Shown: positions 36,873-46,693, numbered from the stretch's first letter. The stretch is 64,000 nucleotides of DNA from Sporosarcina sp. ACRSL (GCF_022346605.1 NZ_JAKRNT010000003.1:1-64000); one strand, 5' to 3'. Numbers and translations: made by a program. Notes: a model not told the origin generated them from the sequence alone.

Positions 36873-38063
36873 TTAGTCTATTTCATAGTAACTGCAAACC
36901 ACTTGTCCCACGGCTTTTGCGGCTACTAGGAGTGCGTCTTCATCAATGTCAAATTTTGGATGGTGGTTGAAGTATGGTTTCTCCACCCCTTTTGGTGTAC
37001 AGGCAATGTAGAAAAAGCATGCCGGGAATTTTTCTGCATAATACGCAAAGTCTTCAGATGGAGACATCGCAGGGAATTCCTTCACTTCTTTAATGTCCTC
37101 ATCATCCATGCTCCGTAAGCTTTCCGCTACTTTTGCAGTAAGCTCGGGATCGTTGTATAAAGGCGGATAATCCGGCGTATATGTAAGCTCACATGTCAGG
37201 TCGAATTCTTCTTCAATTCCTCTTACAATCCGTTTAACTTCTCTTTCAATCGTTTCTTTTGTTTCGACGGTCATATAACGAATATCGCCTTCCAGTTCTA
37301 CACTGTCTTTGATTACGTTAAATGTACCTTTTCCATCGAAAGAGCCGATTGTGATGACGCCAATATCGAAGGGGCTTAATCTGCGGCTAATAATGGTTTG
37401 TGCAGCTGTAACAAAATGGGCAGCCGCGACAATGGCATCGTTTGCAAGATGCGGCGAGGAACCATGTCCGCCTCTCCCTTGAACTTTTAATTTCATATAG
37501 GCCCGGCCATTGAAAGAGTATCCTGCATGATACCCTACAGTACCTGCAGGTCCCATCGGCAACAAGTGAATTCCATAGACTGCGTCCAAGTCATCCAATA
37601 AACCAGATTCCACTATGCTCTTCGCTCCGCCCGGCGGCACTTCTTCAGCATGTTGGTGAATGATTTTAATGGTCCCTGGAATGGAGTCTTTTAATTGAAT
37701 TAAGCAATCCGCTAACACTAATAGATAAGCGGTATGTCCATCATGTCCACACGCATGCATGGCGCCTTCATTCTTCGATTTAAACGGGACGTCTGTCTCT
37801 TCTACAATTGGAAGTGCATCGAAATCTGCTCGAAGACCAATCGTTTTTCCAGGCTTCCCACCTTTTATTGTTACGATGATGCCATATCCATTTCCAACAT
37901 TCGTATGAATTTCAACGTCTTTTCCCTTATAGAAATCCGCAATAAATTGAGCTGTATTCTTCTCTTGAAATGAGATTTCAGGATGTTCATGTAAGTACCG
38001 GCGTATGTTAATGATTTCTTCTTTGCGTGATTCAAGCATGCTCATTAATTCACTTTTCATCAT
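36873..38063 (-). CDS. M20D family amidohydrolase (N-acyl-amino-acid/hippurate type)
   Basis: The 396-residue metallopeptidase-like enzyme has YLHEHPEISFQE at the N-terminus, the metal-binding HACGHDGHTAYLLVLA (about residues 96-111) and HQHAEEVPPGGA (about 136-147), as in HipO/AmaA-like amidohydrolases that hydrolyse N-acyl amino acids. Two ATGs at 38063 and 38060 follow AAGGAGACGGC. It follows the MFS gene by 84 bases on the same strand, a probable uptake-and-hydrolysis operon. Confidence 0.88.
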   Translation of the reverse strand: MMKSELMSMLESRKEEIINIRRYLHEHPEISFQEKNTAQFIADFYKGKDVEIHTNVGNGYGIIVTIKGGKPGKTIGLRADFDALPIVEETDVPFKSKNEGAMHACGHDGHTAYLLVLADCLIQLKDSIPGTIKIIHQHAEEVPPGGAKSIVESGLLDDLDAVYGIHLLPMGPAGTVGYHAGYSFNGRAYMKLKVQGRGGHGSSPHLANDAIVAAAHFVTAAQTIISRRLSPFDIGVITIGSFDGKGTFNVIKDSVELEGDIRYMTVETKETIEREVKRIVRGIEEEFDLTCELTYTPDYPPLYNDPELTAKVAESLRSMDDEDIKEVKEFPAMSPSEDFAYYAEKFPACFFYIACTPKGVEKPYFNHHPKFDIDEDALLVAAKAVGQVVCSYYEID

Positions 38064-38081
38064 GCCGTCTCCTTTTTAACA

Positions 38082-38113
38082 GTACAGAATGAAGACCTCC
38101 TCCATTCTGTACC
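38082..38113 (-). promoter_or_regulatory. Hairpin between the MFS and amidohydrolase genes
   Basis: ACAGAATGG pairs with CCATTCTGT across about ten bases, with no T-run, twenty bases before the amidohydrolase ribosome site. It may stabilise mRNA or partly attenuate. Confidence 0.5.
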
Positions 38114-38147
38114 GATTTATCATAGCTTCCGATCTGGATCGTATTTT

Positions 38148-39575
38148 TTAATTAGCTGCCTTTTTTAGTGTTTGTACTGTTTTAGGCGCTGGAACTTCTG
38201 TTGTTTTACCTGCAGTCTTAGGAACCATAATGACAATCGAAAGAATTGCGAGTACACCGAAGATGACATTTACCAAGATCCCTACTGATGCTGCTGTCTC
38301 AACACTTCCAGCGGCTGCAACTGAGCTATAAACCGTTGCTGAAATCGCAACCCCGATTGCACTACCAAGGGAGCTTGCCATTTTGTAAACCCCTGCAGCC
38401 TCCCCTACTTTCTCTGACGGGGCATTTGAAACAGATGTATCTGTAGAAGGTGTTGCATAGATTCCAAGTCCAAGACCAAATAATACAAACCCAATAAATA
38501 CGACGACTGTATAAGCAAAGTCAGGTAAGAAAGTTAGACCCATGATCGCTACACCGATTGTACTGATGATCGCACCTGAAACCATCGGTAACTTCGCTCC
38601 AACTTTTTGAAGAATTTTTTCACCAACCCGAATCATCGCAAGAACAACGATTAAATATCCGATCGATAGCATCCCTGCCTGAAATGCAGTGAATCCCCGA
38701 CCTACTTGGACATACGTATTGGCAACAACGAGTGTCCCAGCAATCGCATTTAATAAGAAGTTTGAATACGTTGCGCCTGCATATGGTTTATTTTTAAATA
38801 ACGAGAAGTCGATAAGTGCAATTGCTTTCTTTTTCTCTACTTTATAGAAGACAATAGCTCCAACAATTGTAACGACTGCAAGAAGTATCGTAATTGCACT
38901 TGTCCAGCCTAAGTCCGCTCCGAATGTAATGAATACGTTCAATGCAATCATCGTTACGGCAAAGATGGCCAAACCACTGTAATCGAATGTAAATTTACCA
39001 GTACCTTCTGCCTTGCTTTCAGGTGTATCTTTAATCAACCACATTGCTAGTAGCGCAAAGACAATGGAGAAGATGAAGATCCATTTCCATCCCATATAGG
39101 TTGCAATGGCGCCGCCTGCAAATGAACAGACACCTGAACCGCCCCATGATCCGATTGACCAGTAACTAAGGGCACGTTGTCTCTCTTTTCCATCAAAATA
39201 TGCCTTCATTAACGCAATCGTTGCTGGCATAATACATGCTGCAGAAATACCTTGGATGATCCGTCCGATAATGAGTAGGACAGCTCCTTGGGCAAATACA
39301 AGACATAAAGAACCAATGACACTTAACACTAACCCGATATACGTGATTTTTTTACGTCCAATTTTATCTGCGAGCCCGCCAGCCGCTACGATAAACATTC
39401 CTGAGAATAATGCTGTTAAACTGATCGCTATATTTAACGTTCCATACGAAACTCCTAAATCTGATTGAACGGCAGGTACCACGTTGACCATTGCCTGTGC
39501 AAAAAGCCAAAATGTGATAACCCCGAACACAATCCCAGTGATTAACTTATCTGTACCTTTGTAACTTGCCTCCAT
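38148..39575 (-). CDS. MFS transporter (DHA2-like, 14 helices)
   Basis: The 475-residue major facilitator protein has the motif A loop GGLADKIGRKKITYIG (about residues 66-81), motif C-like segments and about 14 helices, the DHA2 arrangement. Substrate is unknown; the neighbouring amidohydrolase suggests an N-acyl compound or a related organic solute, though DHA2 proteins often export. A perfect TTTCTATA inverted repeat lies about 90 bases upstream, and the AraC/GH39 regulator gene is next on the same strand. Confidence 0.85.
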   Translation of the reverse strand: MEASYKGTDKLITGIVFGVITFWLFAQAMVNVVPAVQSDLGVSYGTLNIAISLTALFSGMFIVAAGGLADKIGRKKITYIGLVLSVIGSLCLVFAQGAVLLIIGRIIQGISAACIMPATIALMKAYFDGKERQRALSYWSIGSWGGSGVCSFAGGAIATYMGWKWIFIFSIVFALLAMWLIKDTPESKAEGTGKFTFDYSGLAIFAVTMIALNVFITFGADLGWTSAITILLAVVTIVGAIVFYKVEKKKAIALIDFSLFKNKPYAGATYSNFLLNAIAGTLVVANTYVQVGRGFTAFQAGMLSIGYLIVVLAMIRVGEKILQKVGAKLPMVSGAIISTIGVAIMGLTFLPDFAYTVVVFIGFVLFGLGLGIYATPSTDTSVSNAPSEKVGEAAGVYKMASSLGSAIGVAISATVYSSVAAAGSVETAASVGILVNVIFGVLAILSIVIMVPKTAGKTTEVPAPKTVQTLKKAAN

Positions 39576-39663
39576 CGTTAACCCTCCTGTATTTTCACTA
39601 AACTAGTAATACGTTTATCAAGAAACGATATTGGATCAAATAAGGCCTTACGTTATTGTTTCG

Positions 39664-39686
39664 TTTCTATACTTCGATTATAGAAA
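39664..39686. promoter_or_regulatory. Palindromic operator candidate upstream of the MFS gene
   Basis: TTTCTATA (39664-39671) and TATAGAAA (39679-39686) form a perfect 8-bp inverted repeat with a seven-base spacer, between the AraC regulator terminator and the MFS start. Confidence 0.55.
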
Positions 39687-39805
39687 TTCGTGGTGTAAGA
39701 AGAGAGTCGTTTTTTGTCCGAAATACGTGGTGAAATGGCAAAAAAATTCCCTGTTCTTTTCAGAGGAAAAAATATGGGGTTGTTTTTTGTCATTGTCATT
39801 AAAAA

Positions 39806-39838
39806 GAAAAAGCCCTCCGCTGTTGGAGAGCCTTGGAC
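39806..39838 (-). terminator. Rho-independent terminator of the AraC/GH39 gene
   Basis: GGCTCTCC pairs with GGAGGGC across a short loop; TTTTTCTTTTT follows on the minus strand. Confidence 0.75.
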
Positions 39839-39843
39839 AAATA

Positions 39844-42180
39844 TCAATAAGCTTTTCGAATATCAAAAAAGTGAATCGCATTGCTCGTTAATGAGGAATA
39901 AAACGACCATTCATCTTCGATGGATTCATCGAAAATTTCTAGAGAAGGACGACTGGAATGGATAATATAATCAATGATCTCCGCATCCATGCCATACTTA
40001 CTGTTCAAATTACGCCACTTTGTATAAAGTGCACCATTATTTTTATCAAACACATGCTTCCGGATTTGATAATCTCCTTTAGGGATTCCAGAAATCATGA
40101 CGTGGACTTCCTTATTCAGCCTTTGAAGGAATGTCTCTTCGATGGATAAGTAAGGGTTGATAATGGTCGTATTCATAATGATTAATTGAAAGCCCCGGTC
40201 AGTTCTCGTCATTACATAATTCTCATCCTGCGCCACAATCTCGCCGTGTAGACGTTTTAAAAACTTGAGAGCAAAATAAGCAGGACGTTTTCCCTTCAGA
40301 TAATGGAATAATTCAACACCATCCATCCGATACCGTAGATCCCTTCCATTCTGCTCATGTGCAAATGTATTGATCCATAGGGCTACTGTCGTCACGTCAT
40401 TGGATATATCCAAAATATTTTTCAACACCAATGCTCCCCTAAAGAAAGTTCCGTTCGTATACCGTGTATTGCCTGACAAAGTGTTCCATGCAACGAGATG
40501 AAGTGGTTTTTCAAGATGATTCCTTTTTAAATAGAGCTTCAGTTTATTCGTTTTCTCCTTGATGTAATCCTTTGCCAAATCAAATTTCTTTTCCGCCATT
40601 TCTTCAAAATCAATTACTTCATTTTGATTAGCGTTAAAGCCGATGAAATCGATGAGCTCACCATGTTCTAACTGCCATTCATGATGGGTGCTCGTTTTTT
40701 CTTGACGGAAAGAAAAAGGCATATAGACGCCTACCCGAATCGAAGGAACGATCGTTTTTAAGACTTGATGTAATTTTATATACGTCTTCTTTAGTTCTTT
40801 TGCATCCACCGCGGTGAAATAAGGCTCGTAAAACATGACATGCCACTGCTTTACAAACGACTCTCCGTATCGCTGTAAACAATGTCTTATGAATTGAATC
40901 AGATTGGTGAAGTATTGTTCTCCATCTCTCGATATATCTATATAATCAACCCGTATAAAAAGAGATAAATCATGCTTCCTCATAAATTCCAAAGCGTTAT
41001 CAATATTAAAATAAGGTGAGGTTGTTGGAATCTCCTCATCAGTCTCTACTTCCGGCGGGATCGTCGTGCTGCTAGAAGGGTGACGGACTCCTATATACTT
41101 TAACTGCAAATCCTTTTTAACTTCTAAAATTTGAGAGCGGACATCTTCTTTTAACAGCTCAGAGATTTCGCCAACAATTAAAATATGATCAGGATAATGC
41201 AAATTCACTTGCGCATGACTAGATAAAGTGATTGGCAACTTTTCATACCTCATTTCAGTGAGGTTATAAGGTTTCTGATCATCTATATTGAATTGACTTA
41301 ATCTTTCTATTATCTCTGAAGACTGGATTAGATGTGAAACGTCTTCCTTGCTATAGGTTTGAACTGAATCCTCTTTTTGAACTTCGTGGGTGTCTCGGTA
41401 GACATGTGGGGTCATTCCATGCACTTCTTTAAAGAGGGTTGAAAATGCTTTTGTGTTTGGGAATCCATTATTCATCGCAATTTGCGAAATGGAGTCATTT
41501 GTGTAAAGCAGCTCCTTCATACTATGCTTAAGCCTAATATTCATTAAATAACGACTGAATCCGATCCCCATATTCTGTTTAAAATAGCGGGATAGATAGC
41601 TTGTCGACAGAAAGTATTTCGTCGCAATTTCTTCTAATGTAATTGGCTGATCATAATTTCTTTCCATATAGTCAATGATTTGCAAAAGGCGCCGATCACC
41701 TGTATCTATTTTCTGTATGACACTGCCTTCCTCTTTAAAGCTTCGGATTAAAATGAGCAGCATTTGACAGATATAGCTTGTCAGCTCAATGAGATAGCTT
41801 TCGTCTTGTCTATAATAACTAATCATCACATTGGCCAATAATTTTCGTATGGTAAGAATCTTTTCTTCTCTTCCAAGATCAATTTCTCTTGAAAAGCACT
41901 CAAAGCGGTGATTACGATAGTTGGCATAATGGCGCTCCATGAATCGATCGGATATCGATAAAACCATTACTCTATTTTCTTCATAACCTTGTGCCTGGTA
42001 GAGCTGATTACGATTAATGACAAGCAAATCGTTTTCTTCCATATGATAAAACCGGTCGGATGTCTCAATTTTCAACTTCCCGCTAAGTACCAAGATAACT
42101 TGAATCCCTTTTTTGATTCGTGGCACCATGACATCAATATGTTGAAATGATATTTGAAAATCTGACATTGGATCGTTCAA
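39844..42180 (-). CDS. AraC family regulator fused to a GH39-like domain
   Basis: The 778-residue protein has an N-terminal cupin-like sensor (about 1-140), an AraC DNA-binding domain with two helix-turn-helices (ITLEEIATKYFLSTSYLSRY; ISQIAMNNGFPNTKAFSTLF, about 190-280), and a C-terminal TIM-barrel domain like GH39 xylosidases (about 320-640). The GH39 acid/base Glu is kept in MFYEPYFT, but the nucleophile motif reads LVAWNT where active enzymes have TEWN, so I infer a ligand-binding domain and not an enzyme. The TTG at 42180 follows AGGAG by eight bases. It may regulate the MFS/amidohydrolase genes downstream. Confidence 0.82.
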   Translation of the reverse strand: MNDPMSDFQISFQHIDVMVPRIKKGIQVILVLSGKLKIETSDRFYHMEENDLLVINRNQLYQAQGYEENRVMVLSISDRFMERHYANYRNHRFECFSREIDLGREEKILTIRKLLANVMISYYRQDESYLIELTSYICQMLLILIRSFKEEGSVIQKIDTGDRRLLQIIDYMERNYDQPITLEEIATKYFLSTSYLSRYFKQNMGIGFSRYLMNIRLKHSMKELLYTNDSISQIAMNNGFPNTKAFSTLFKEVHGMTPHVYRDTHEVQKEDSVQTYSKEDVSHLIQSSEIIERLSQFNIDDQKPYNLTEMRYEKLPITLSSHAQVNLHYPDHILIVGEISELLKEDVRSQILEVKKDLQLKYIGVRHPSSSTTIPPEVETDEEIPTTSPYFNIDNALEFMRKHDLSLFIRVDYIDISRDGEQYFTNLIQFIRHCLQRYGESFVKQWHVMFYEPYFTAVDAKELKKTYIKLHQVLKTIVPSIRVGVYMPFSFRQEKTSTHHEWQLEHGELIDFIGFNANQNEVIDFEEMAEKKFDLAKDYIKEKTNKLKLYLKRNHLEKPLHLVAWNTLSGNTRYTNGTFFRGALVLKNILDISNDVTTVALWINTFAHEQNGRDLRYRMDGVELFHYLKGKRPAYFALKFLKRLHGEIVAQDENYVMTRTDRGFQLIIMNTTIINPYLSIEETFLQRLNKEVHVMISGIPKGDYQIRKHVFDKNNGALYTKWRNLNSKYGMDAEIIDYIIHSSRPSLEIFDESIEDEWSFYSSLTSNAIHFFDIRKAY

Positions 42181-42305
42181 GCGAATCACTCCTATTTCTA
42201 TAAAGAGCATGTGATAATTGATAGGTTTCCATACTTCTGCAGGATTATCATCTTATGTTATCTATATAGCTAGTCCAAAGTAAATACAAACTTACGATGG
42301 AATAG

Positions 42306-42350
42306 ACAAAAAAAAAACACCCTCAGCTCTAACAAGCTAAAAGGGTGATT
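42306..42350 (-). terminator. Rho-independent terminator of the CNNM/CorC gene
   Basis: CACCCTTTTAGCTT pairs with AGCTGAGGGTG on the minus strand, followed by ten T. Confidence 0.88.
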
Positions 42351-42365
42351 GACCAAGCGGTGAAA

Positions 42366-43613
42366 TTATTCTTCTTCCGCTTCCGTATCAAATCGTTTCG
42401 TAATCTTCATCTTGACGATCCGGCTACGGTCCATTTCTTCAATTTCGAAGTATAGGTTTTCGTATGTAAAACGTTCTCCTTGCTCTGGCACATGACCAAG
42501 CTCTTGCATGACAAATCCGCCAATTGTTTCATGATCGGTCGGCAATTCGACGCCAAGCATATCAATCGCATCGATAATTTCAAGGCGGCCGTGACAAATA
42601 AGCAGATTTTCTTGATTTTCATAGACAAGTACTTCTTCATCAAAATCAGTTTCATCCTCGATATCCTGCCCGATCATTTCCTCAATGATATCCTCATGAG
42701 TGACAATCCCAAGCGTACCGCCGTATTCATCGAGCACGATGGCCATATGCTTTTTATTTGCAAGCATCAGTTTGAACACCTTTTCGACGCTTGCCGTCTG
42801 GACGACGAATAAAGGCTCATCATCCATCACCTCGGCAAGTGTCTTTTCAGGATGCAAGGACCATTCGATCAGCATCTTCGAATAAAACACCCCGACGACG
42901 CGGTCGATGCTTTCCTCGTAAATCGGATAGCGGGTGTAGAAATATTCCAGAATCGTATCGCGTACTTCTTCGTACGTCGAATCAACCGGCAATGCAATAA
43001 CATCCGTACGGTGGGTTTCCATGACATCGGATACGTCCTTTTCAGGAAAATCGAGCACCCCTTTTAACCGGAGCGACTCCTCCTGTTCAAATGTACCTTC
43101 CGTAGAAGCAATGTCTACCATGGATCGGAGCTCCTCTTTCGTCAACGTCGCCTCCTTCACGGCACCTTTGGAAATGATGCGTATGAAGACGTTTGTGAAT
43201 AAAGAAAGGAGCATCGTCAACGGCGTCATCAGCTTGACGTAAATCGAAATCGTCGGCGCAACAACATACGCCATTCGATCTGCAAACGTGGCAGCGATCG
43301 ACTTCGGAAGCACTTCTCCAAAAACGATGATGACGACTGTCAAAATAGCTGTCATGACGCCCACTTTCAAGCCTTTATCAATTGCAATCAACGTGACAAT
43401 CGTCGGCATCATAATATTCGCAACATTGTTTCCAATGAGGATTGCCGTAATCATCTTATCAGGCTTGGAGATGAGCTCTCGCAGTCTAATCGATTTTATA
43501 TCGCCTTGTTCAGCACGAAGCTGGACTTTCATGCGGCTGACCGCTGTAAGCGCTGTCTCGCTCCCTGAAAGGAAGAAAGACATCAATAAAAAGAACCCTA
43601 GTGCTATAAACAA
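42366..43613 (-). CDS. CNNM/CorC-type membrane protein (DUF21, CBS pair)
   Basis: The protein has about 415 residues: a DUF21 transmembrane domain (SGSETALTAVSRMK, about 17-30, then three more helices), a CBS pair (DVMETHRTDVIALPVDSTYEE; VQTASVEKVFKLML) and a CorC_HlyC domain (GFVMQELGHVPEQGERF). The family is linked to Mg2+/Co2+ efflux; hemolysin is a legacy name. The TTG at 43613 follows GGGAGGA by seven bases and starts the first helix; ATG 43673 lacks a ribosome site. The longer upstream frame runs into the tnpB element. Confidence 0.85.
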   Translation of the reverse strand: MFIALGFFLLMSFFLSGSETALTAVSRMKVQLRAEQGDIKSIRLRELISKPDKMITAILIGNNVANIMMPTIVTLIAIDKGLKVGVMTAILTVVIIVFGEVLPKSIAATFADRMAYVVAPTISIYVKLMTPLTMLLSLFTNVFIRIISKGAVKEATLTKEELRSMVDIASTEGTFEQEESLRLKGVLDFPEKDVSDVMETHRTDVIALPVDSTYEEVRDTILEYFYTRYPIYEESIDRVVGVFYSKMLIEWSLHPEKTLAEVMDDEPLFVVQTASVEKVFKLMLANKKHMAIVLDEYGGTLGIVTHEDIIEEMIGQDIEDETDFDEEVLVYENQENLLICHGRLEIIDAIDMLGVELPTDHETIGGFVMQELGHVPEQGERFTYENLYFEIEEMDRSRIVKMKITKRFDTEAEEE

Positions 43614-43861
43614 CAGTGATTCCTCCCGGAGTTTCTGTACTTCAACAGATCGTTCAATTAGCAACTTTTTCATATCATAACATACTACTAGTAAATCCGT
43701 CCTTTTAAATACATTCCGAAAGAATTCTCCCTCTTCAAGCGTGTGAAGGGTGAAGCCCAACAGTAAGTGGGAGATGAATTTCGGTTGGCGATAGCCAACA
43801 CCTCTTTTGATTGATATAATAGGAACAGGTATTCCTATTATTCTAAAATGAGGTGATTTGG

Positions 43862-44973
43862 GTGGCACATAAAGCATACAAATTTCGAATCTATCCGACA
43901 AAGGAACAGAAGCCTTTTTGGTCAAGACTTTTGGATGTATTCGATTTGTCTACAATAAAATGTTGGCGGAACGCAAGGAAACCTATGAGAAACACAAAGA
44001 TAACATGACATTGCTGAAGAAACAGAAGCTTCCGACGCCCGCCAAATACAAGAAGGAATTTGAGTGGCTCAAGGAGGTTGATAGCCTGGCACTCGCTAAC
44101 GCCCAGTTGAATCTGCAAACGGCGTTTTCCAATTTCTTCTCAGGCAAGACGAAGTATCCGAAATTCAAGAATCGCAAGTCGAAACAATCCTACACGACAA
44201 ACATGGTCAACGGAAACATCAAGATTCTGGATTCCCACATCAAACTTCCAAAGCTAACACCCCTTAGAATGAAACAGCATCGCGAAATCCCATCCCATCA
44301 TGTCATCAAGTCATGCACCATTTCCCGTTCGGCCACTGGAAAGTACCATATTTCCATTCTCACAGAATACGAACACAATCCGGGTAAAAAAGAAATCAAC
44401 CAAGTAGTCGGATTGGATTTTGCCATGAATGGACTTTTTGTCGAGAGCGAACAGGGTAAGAAAGCCAATTACCCGCAATTCTATCGACAGGTAGAAGAAA
44501 AACTGGCAAAGGAACAGAGAAAATTGTCCAAAATGATGAATGGCTCCTCCCGCTGGAAAAAGCAACGGGCCAAAGTTGCCAAACTCCATGAAAAAGTGGC
44601 AAATCAACGAAAAAACTTCCTTCATCAAGAGTCAAGAAAATTGGTAAATAGATACGATTGTGTCGTCATAGAAGATCTTGATATGAAGGGGATGTCGAAA
44701 GCCTTCCGTTTCGGCAAAAGCGTTGCCGACAACGGGTGGGGGATGTTCACGACATTCTTACGTTATAAATTGGATGAAGAAGGTAAGCAACTCATCAAGA
44801 TTGACAAATAGTTTCCTTCATCGAAGACGTGTTCGGCCTGTGGGTATGTCAATGCTGCCTTACACCTCTCCGAACGAATTTTTGATTGCGATTGCGGATT
44901 CGTTATCGACCGGGATTGGAATGCCGCTATCAACATCAAGAATGAGGGACAGTTGATGCTGGACTTGCCCTGA
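43862..44973 (+). pseudogene. tnpB: TnpB (IS200/IS605 OrfB) pseudogene
   Basis: GTG 43862 opens AHKAYKFRIYPTKEQK, then one base is missing near 43910 and the frame continues as LVKTFGCIRFVYNKML. The long middle carries RuvC-like GLDFAMNGL and VVIEDLDMKGMSKAF. At 44809-44811 a TAG replaces the Trp of the usual [11 protein letters not shown], after which the same frame gives CSACG, a second CxC pair and [14 protein letters not shown] to TGA 44973. The total of 1112 bases is one short of 371 codons, fitting a single deletion. All three RuvC acidic residues remain, so decay looks recent. Confidence 0.9.
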
Positions 44974-45095
44974 AAAAACGGAACTCTTGGAACAAGAGGG
45001 ATAGCTCGGTCTGTTTTCGCCGGCTACTAGAAGCGGCGATAAGTCGAGAAGCCCCCACTTCAAACGCAAAGCGTTAAGTGGTGAGTAGTTCACAT
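44974..45095 (+). ncRNA. Probable omega-RNA / right end of the tnpB element
   Basis: In this element type the RNA guide scaffold overlaps the tnpB 3' end and the right terminus. Here a 120-base non-coding tail with GCCGGC...GCGGC, CCCCCACTT and AAGTGGTGAG pairings follows tnpB. The guide would be the flanking bases after AGTTCAC. This is inferred from family knowledge. Confidence 0.5.
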
Positions 45096-45164
45096 AACTT
45101 GATTTCCATCATCGTGTTATACTATTTTTAATTACTTATATTTTGTTGAAAAGAGGGGTTCACA

Positions 45165-46562
45165 GTGAGTCATTTAGAAAAACTTGACGCATACTTCACG
45201 TCCAAACGGGAAGACCATTTGGAGCAATTGAAAGATTTCCTTCGCATCCCGAGCATTAGCGCTCTTTCCGAGCATCAGCCGGATATGCAGAAAGCTGCGG
45301 AATGGTTGAAAGATTCATTAACCAAGGTGGGACTCGAAAACGTATCCATCGACGAGACGGATGGGCATCCAGTCGTTTATGGTGATTGGCTTCATGCGGA
45401 AGGAAAGCCAACAATCCTGTTTTACGGCCATTACGACGTCCAACCTGTCGATCCGCTAAACCTTTGGGAAAGCGGTCCATTTGAACCCGAAGTGCGCGAT
45501 AATAAATTGTATGCGCGCGGGGCGAGCGATGACAAAGGCCAAGTGTTCATGCATATCAAAGCGGTTGAAGCTCTCATGAACGAAGACGGCAGCTTGCCAG
45601 TGAACGTCAAATTCATTATTGAAGGCGAAGAGGAAGTTGGCAGTCCGAACCTTGAGAAATATATTGAGGCAAATAAAGAGAAGTTGGCGGCAGATATTAT
45701 CGTCATTTCCGACACAGGGATGTACGGGCCAGGAAAGCCAGCCATCTGTTATGGATTACGGGGACTTGCAGGCGTCCAGATTGACGTCAAAGGCGCGAAA
45801 GGTGATTTACATTCAGGCATTTACGGAGGCGGAGTGCAAAATCCGATCCATGCCATTTCTGAGATCCTTGCATCGTTCCATGATCAGGAAGGGACAATTG
45901 CGGTCGACGGATTTTACGAAGATGTACGCCCGTTATCAGACGAGGAGCGCGCAGCGTATAAAGCACTCAACTTCGACGAAGATGCATTGAAGCAGGAAAT
46001 CGGCGTCAACGAGCTGTTCGGCGAAAAAGGCTACTCTTACTTGGAGCGGACATGGACAAGACCTACTTTGGAAGTGAACGGCGTCTTCGGAGGATTCTCC
46101 GGAGAAGGAATCAAAACTGTTTTGCCGTCTGAAGCAGGCGCGAAAATTACTTGCCGTCTGGTACCCGATCAAGATCCGGAAGACATCGTGAAGAAATTGA
46201 AAGCTCATATCGAAAAGCATAAACCTGCGGGTGTTACGGTGACGGTAAGTGAATTCGATAAAGGAAAGCCATTCATCACACCTTTCGACCACCCAGCCAT
46301 CCAAGCGGCAGGAAAGTCATATGAAAAAGTATATGACGTCCCGACTGCTTTTACGCGTATGGGCGGTTCGATTCCGATCGTCGCGGCGTTCGATGAAATT
46401 TTGAATTTGCCGGTTGTGCTGATGGGCTTCGGTCTTTCCAGCGAAAATTTCCACGCCCCTAACGAACATTTCCATTTGGAGAACTTCGACAAAGGGCTCC
46501 GCGTCATCGGTGATTATTATTACGAGCTCGCTCAATTTTCAAAAGACGAATTGAAAAAATAA
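45165..46562 (+). CDS. M20 family dipeptidase
   Basis: The 465-residue enzyme has the zinc-site motifs FYGHYDVQP (about residue 86), RGASDDKGQ (about 117) and EGEEEVGS (about 150), as in CNDP-like and PepV-like cytosolic dipeptidases. ISLE-type dimer insertions are in the middle (DLHSGIYGG). It starts with GTG 45165, about seven bases after GAGGGG. It is monocistronic, just beyond the tnpB element. Confidence 0.9.
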   Translation: MSHLEKLDAYFTSKREDHLEQLKDFLRIPSISALSEHQPDMQKAAEWLKDSLTKVGLENVSIDETDGHPVVYGDWLHAEGKPTILFYGHYDVQPVDPLNLWESGPFEPEVRDNKLYARGASDDKGQVFMHIKAVEALMNEDGSLPVNVKFIIEGEEEVGSPNLEKYIEANKEKLAADIIVISDTGMYGPGKPAICYGLRGLAGVQIDVKGAKGDLHSGIYGGGVQNPIHAISEILASFHDQEGTIAVDGFYEDVRPLSDEERAAYKALNFDEDALKQEIGVNELFGEKGYSYLERTWTRPTLEVNGVFGGFSGEGIKTVLPSEAGAKITCRLVPDQDPEDIVKKLKAHIEKHKPAGVTVTVSEFDKGKPFITPFDHPAIQAAGKSYEKVYDVPTAFTRMGGSIPIVAAFDEILNLPVVLMGFGLSSENFHAPNEHFHLENFDKGLRVIGDYYYELAQFSKDELKK

Positions 46563-46564
46563 TA

Positions 46565-46612
46565 GAAGGGCATCCCGGGTTCCATTTCCGCTCGGGATGG
46601 CCCTTTTCATTT
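46565..46612 (+). terminator. Rho-independent terminator of the dipeptidase gene
   Basis: GGGCATCCCGG pairs with TCGGGATGGCCC around a 13-base loop, then TTTTC. Confidence 0.8.
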
Positions 46613-46665
46613 CCTTACTCCTCCCTCCCCTTCCCCCATTTTCTACTAATTATTCAAATTTGTAT

Positions 46666-46693
46666 TTGAAGAGATTACTTTCTGTAGTATAGT
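46666..46693 (+). promoter_or_regulatory. Candidate sigma-A promoter of the degV-like gene
   Basis: TTGAAG (46666-46671) and TATAGT (46688-46693) are 16 bases apart, about 40 bases upstream of the start. Confidence 0.5.

Larger units (their letters stand above)
43725..45095 (+). mobile_element. tnpB-only IS200/IS605-type element (IS1341-like), decayed
   Basis: The element holds tnpB without tnpA. Left-end features are an imperfect CCCTCTTCA/TGTGAAGGG hairpin (43729-43750), TTGG-GATA-GCCAA-type hairpins and a perfect TAATAGGAA/TTCCTATTA inverted repeat before tnpB. The right end (44974-45090) has a small CGCAAAGCG hairpin and AAGTGG/CCACTT stems, ending near AGTTCAC. Boundaries are approximate. 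With tnpB broken twice and tnpA missing it should be immobile unless helped in trans. Confidence 0.75.

Noticed and set aside
43613..43925. N-terminal extension of the CNNM/CorC protein
   Set aside because: The frame runs antisense through the tnpB element's left end, has no homology to the family, and a good ribosome site precedes TTG 43613.
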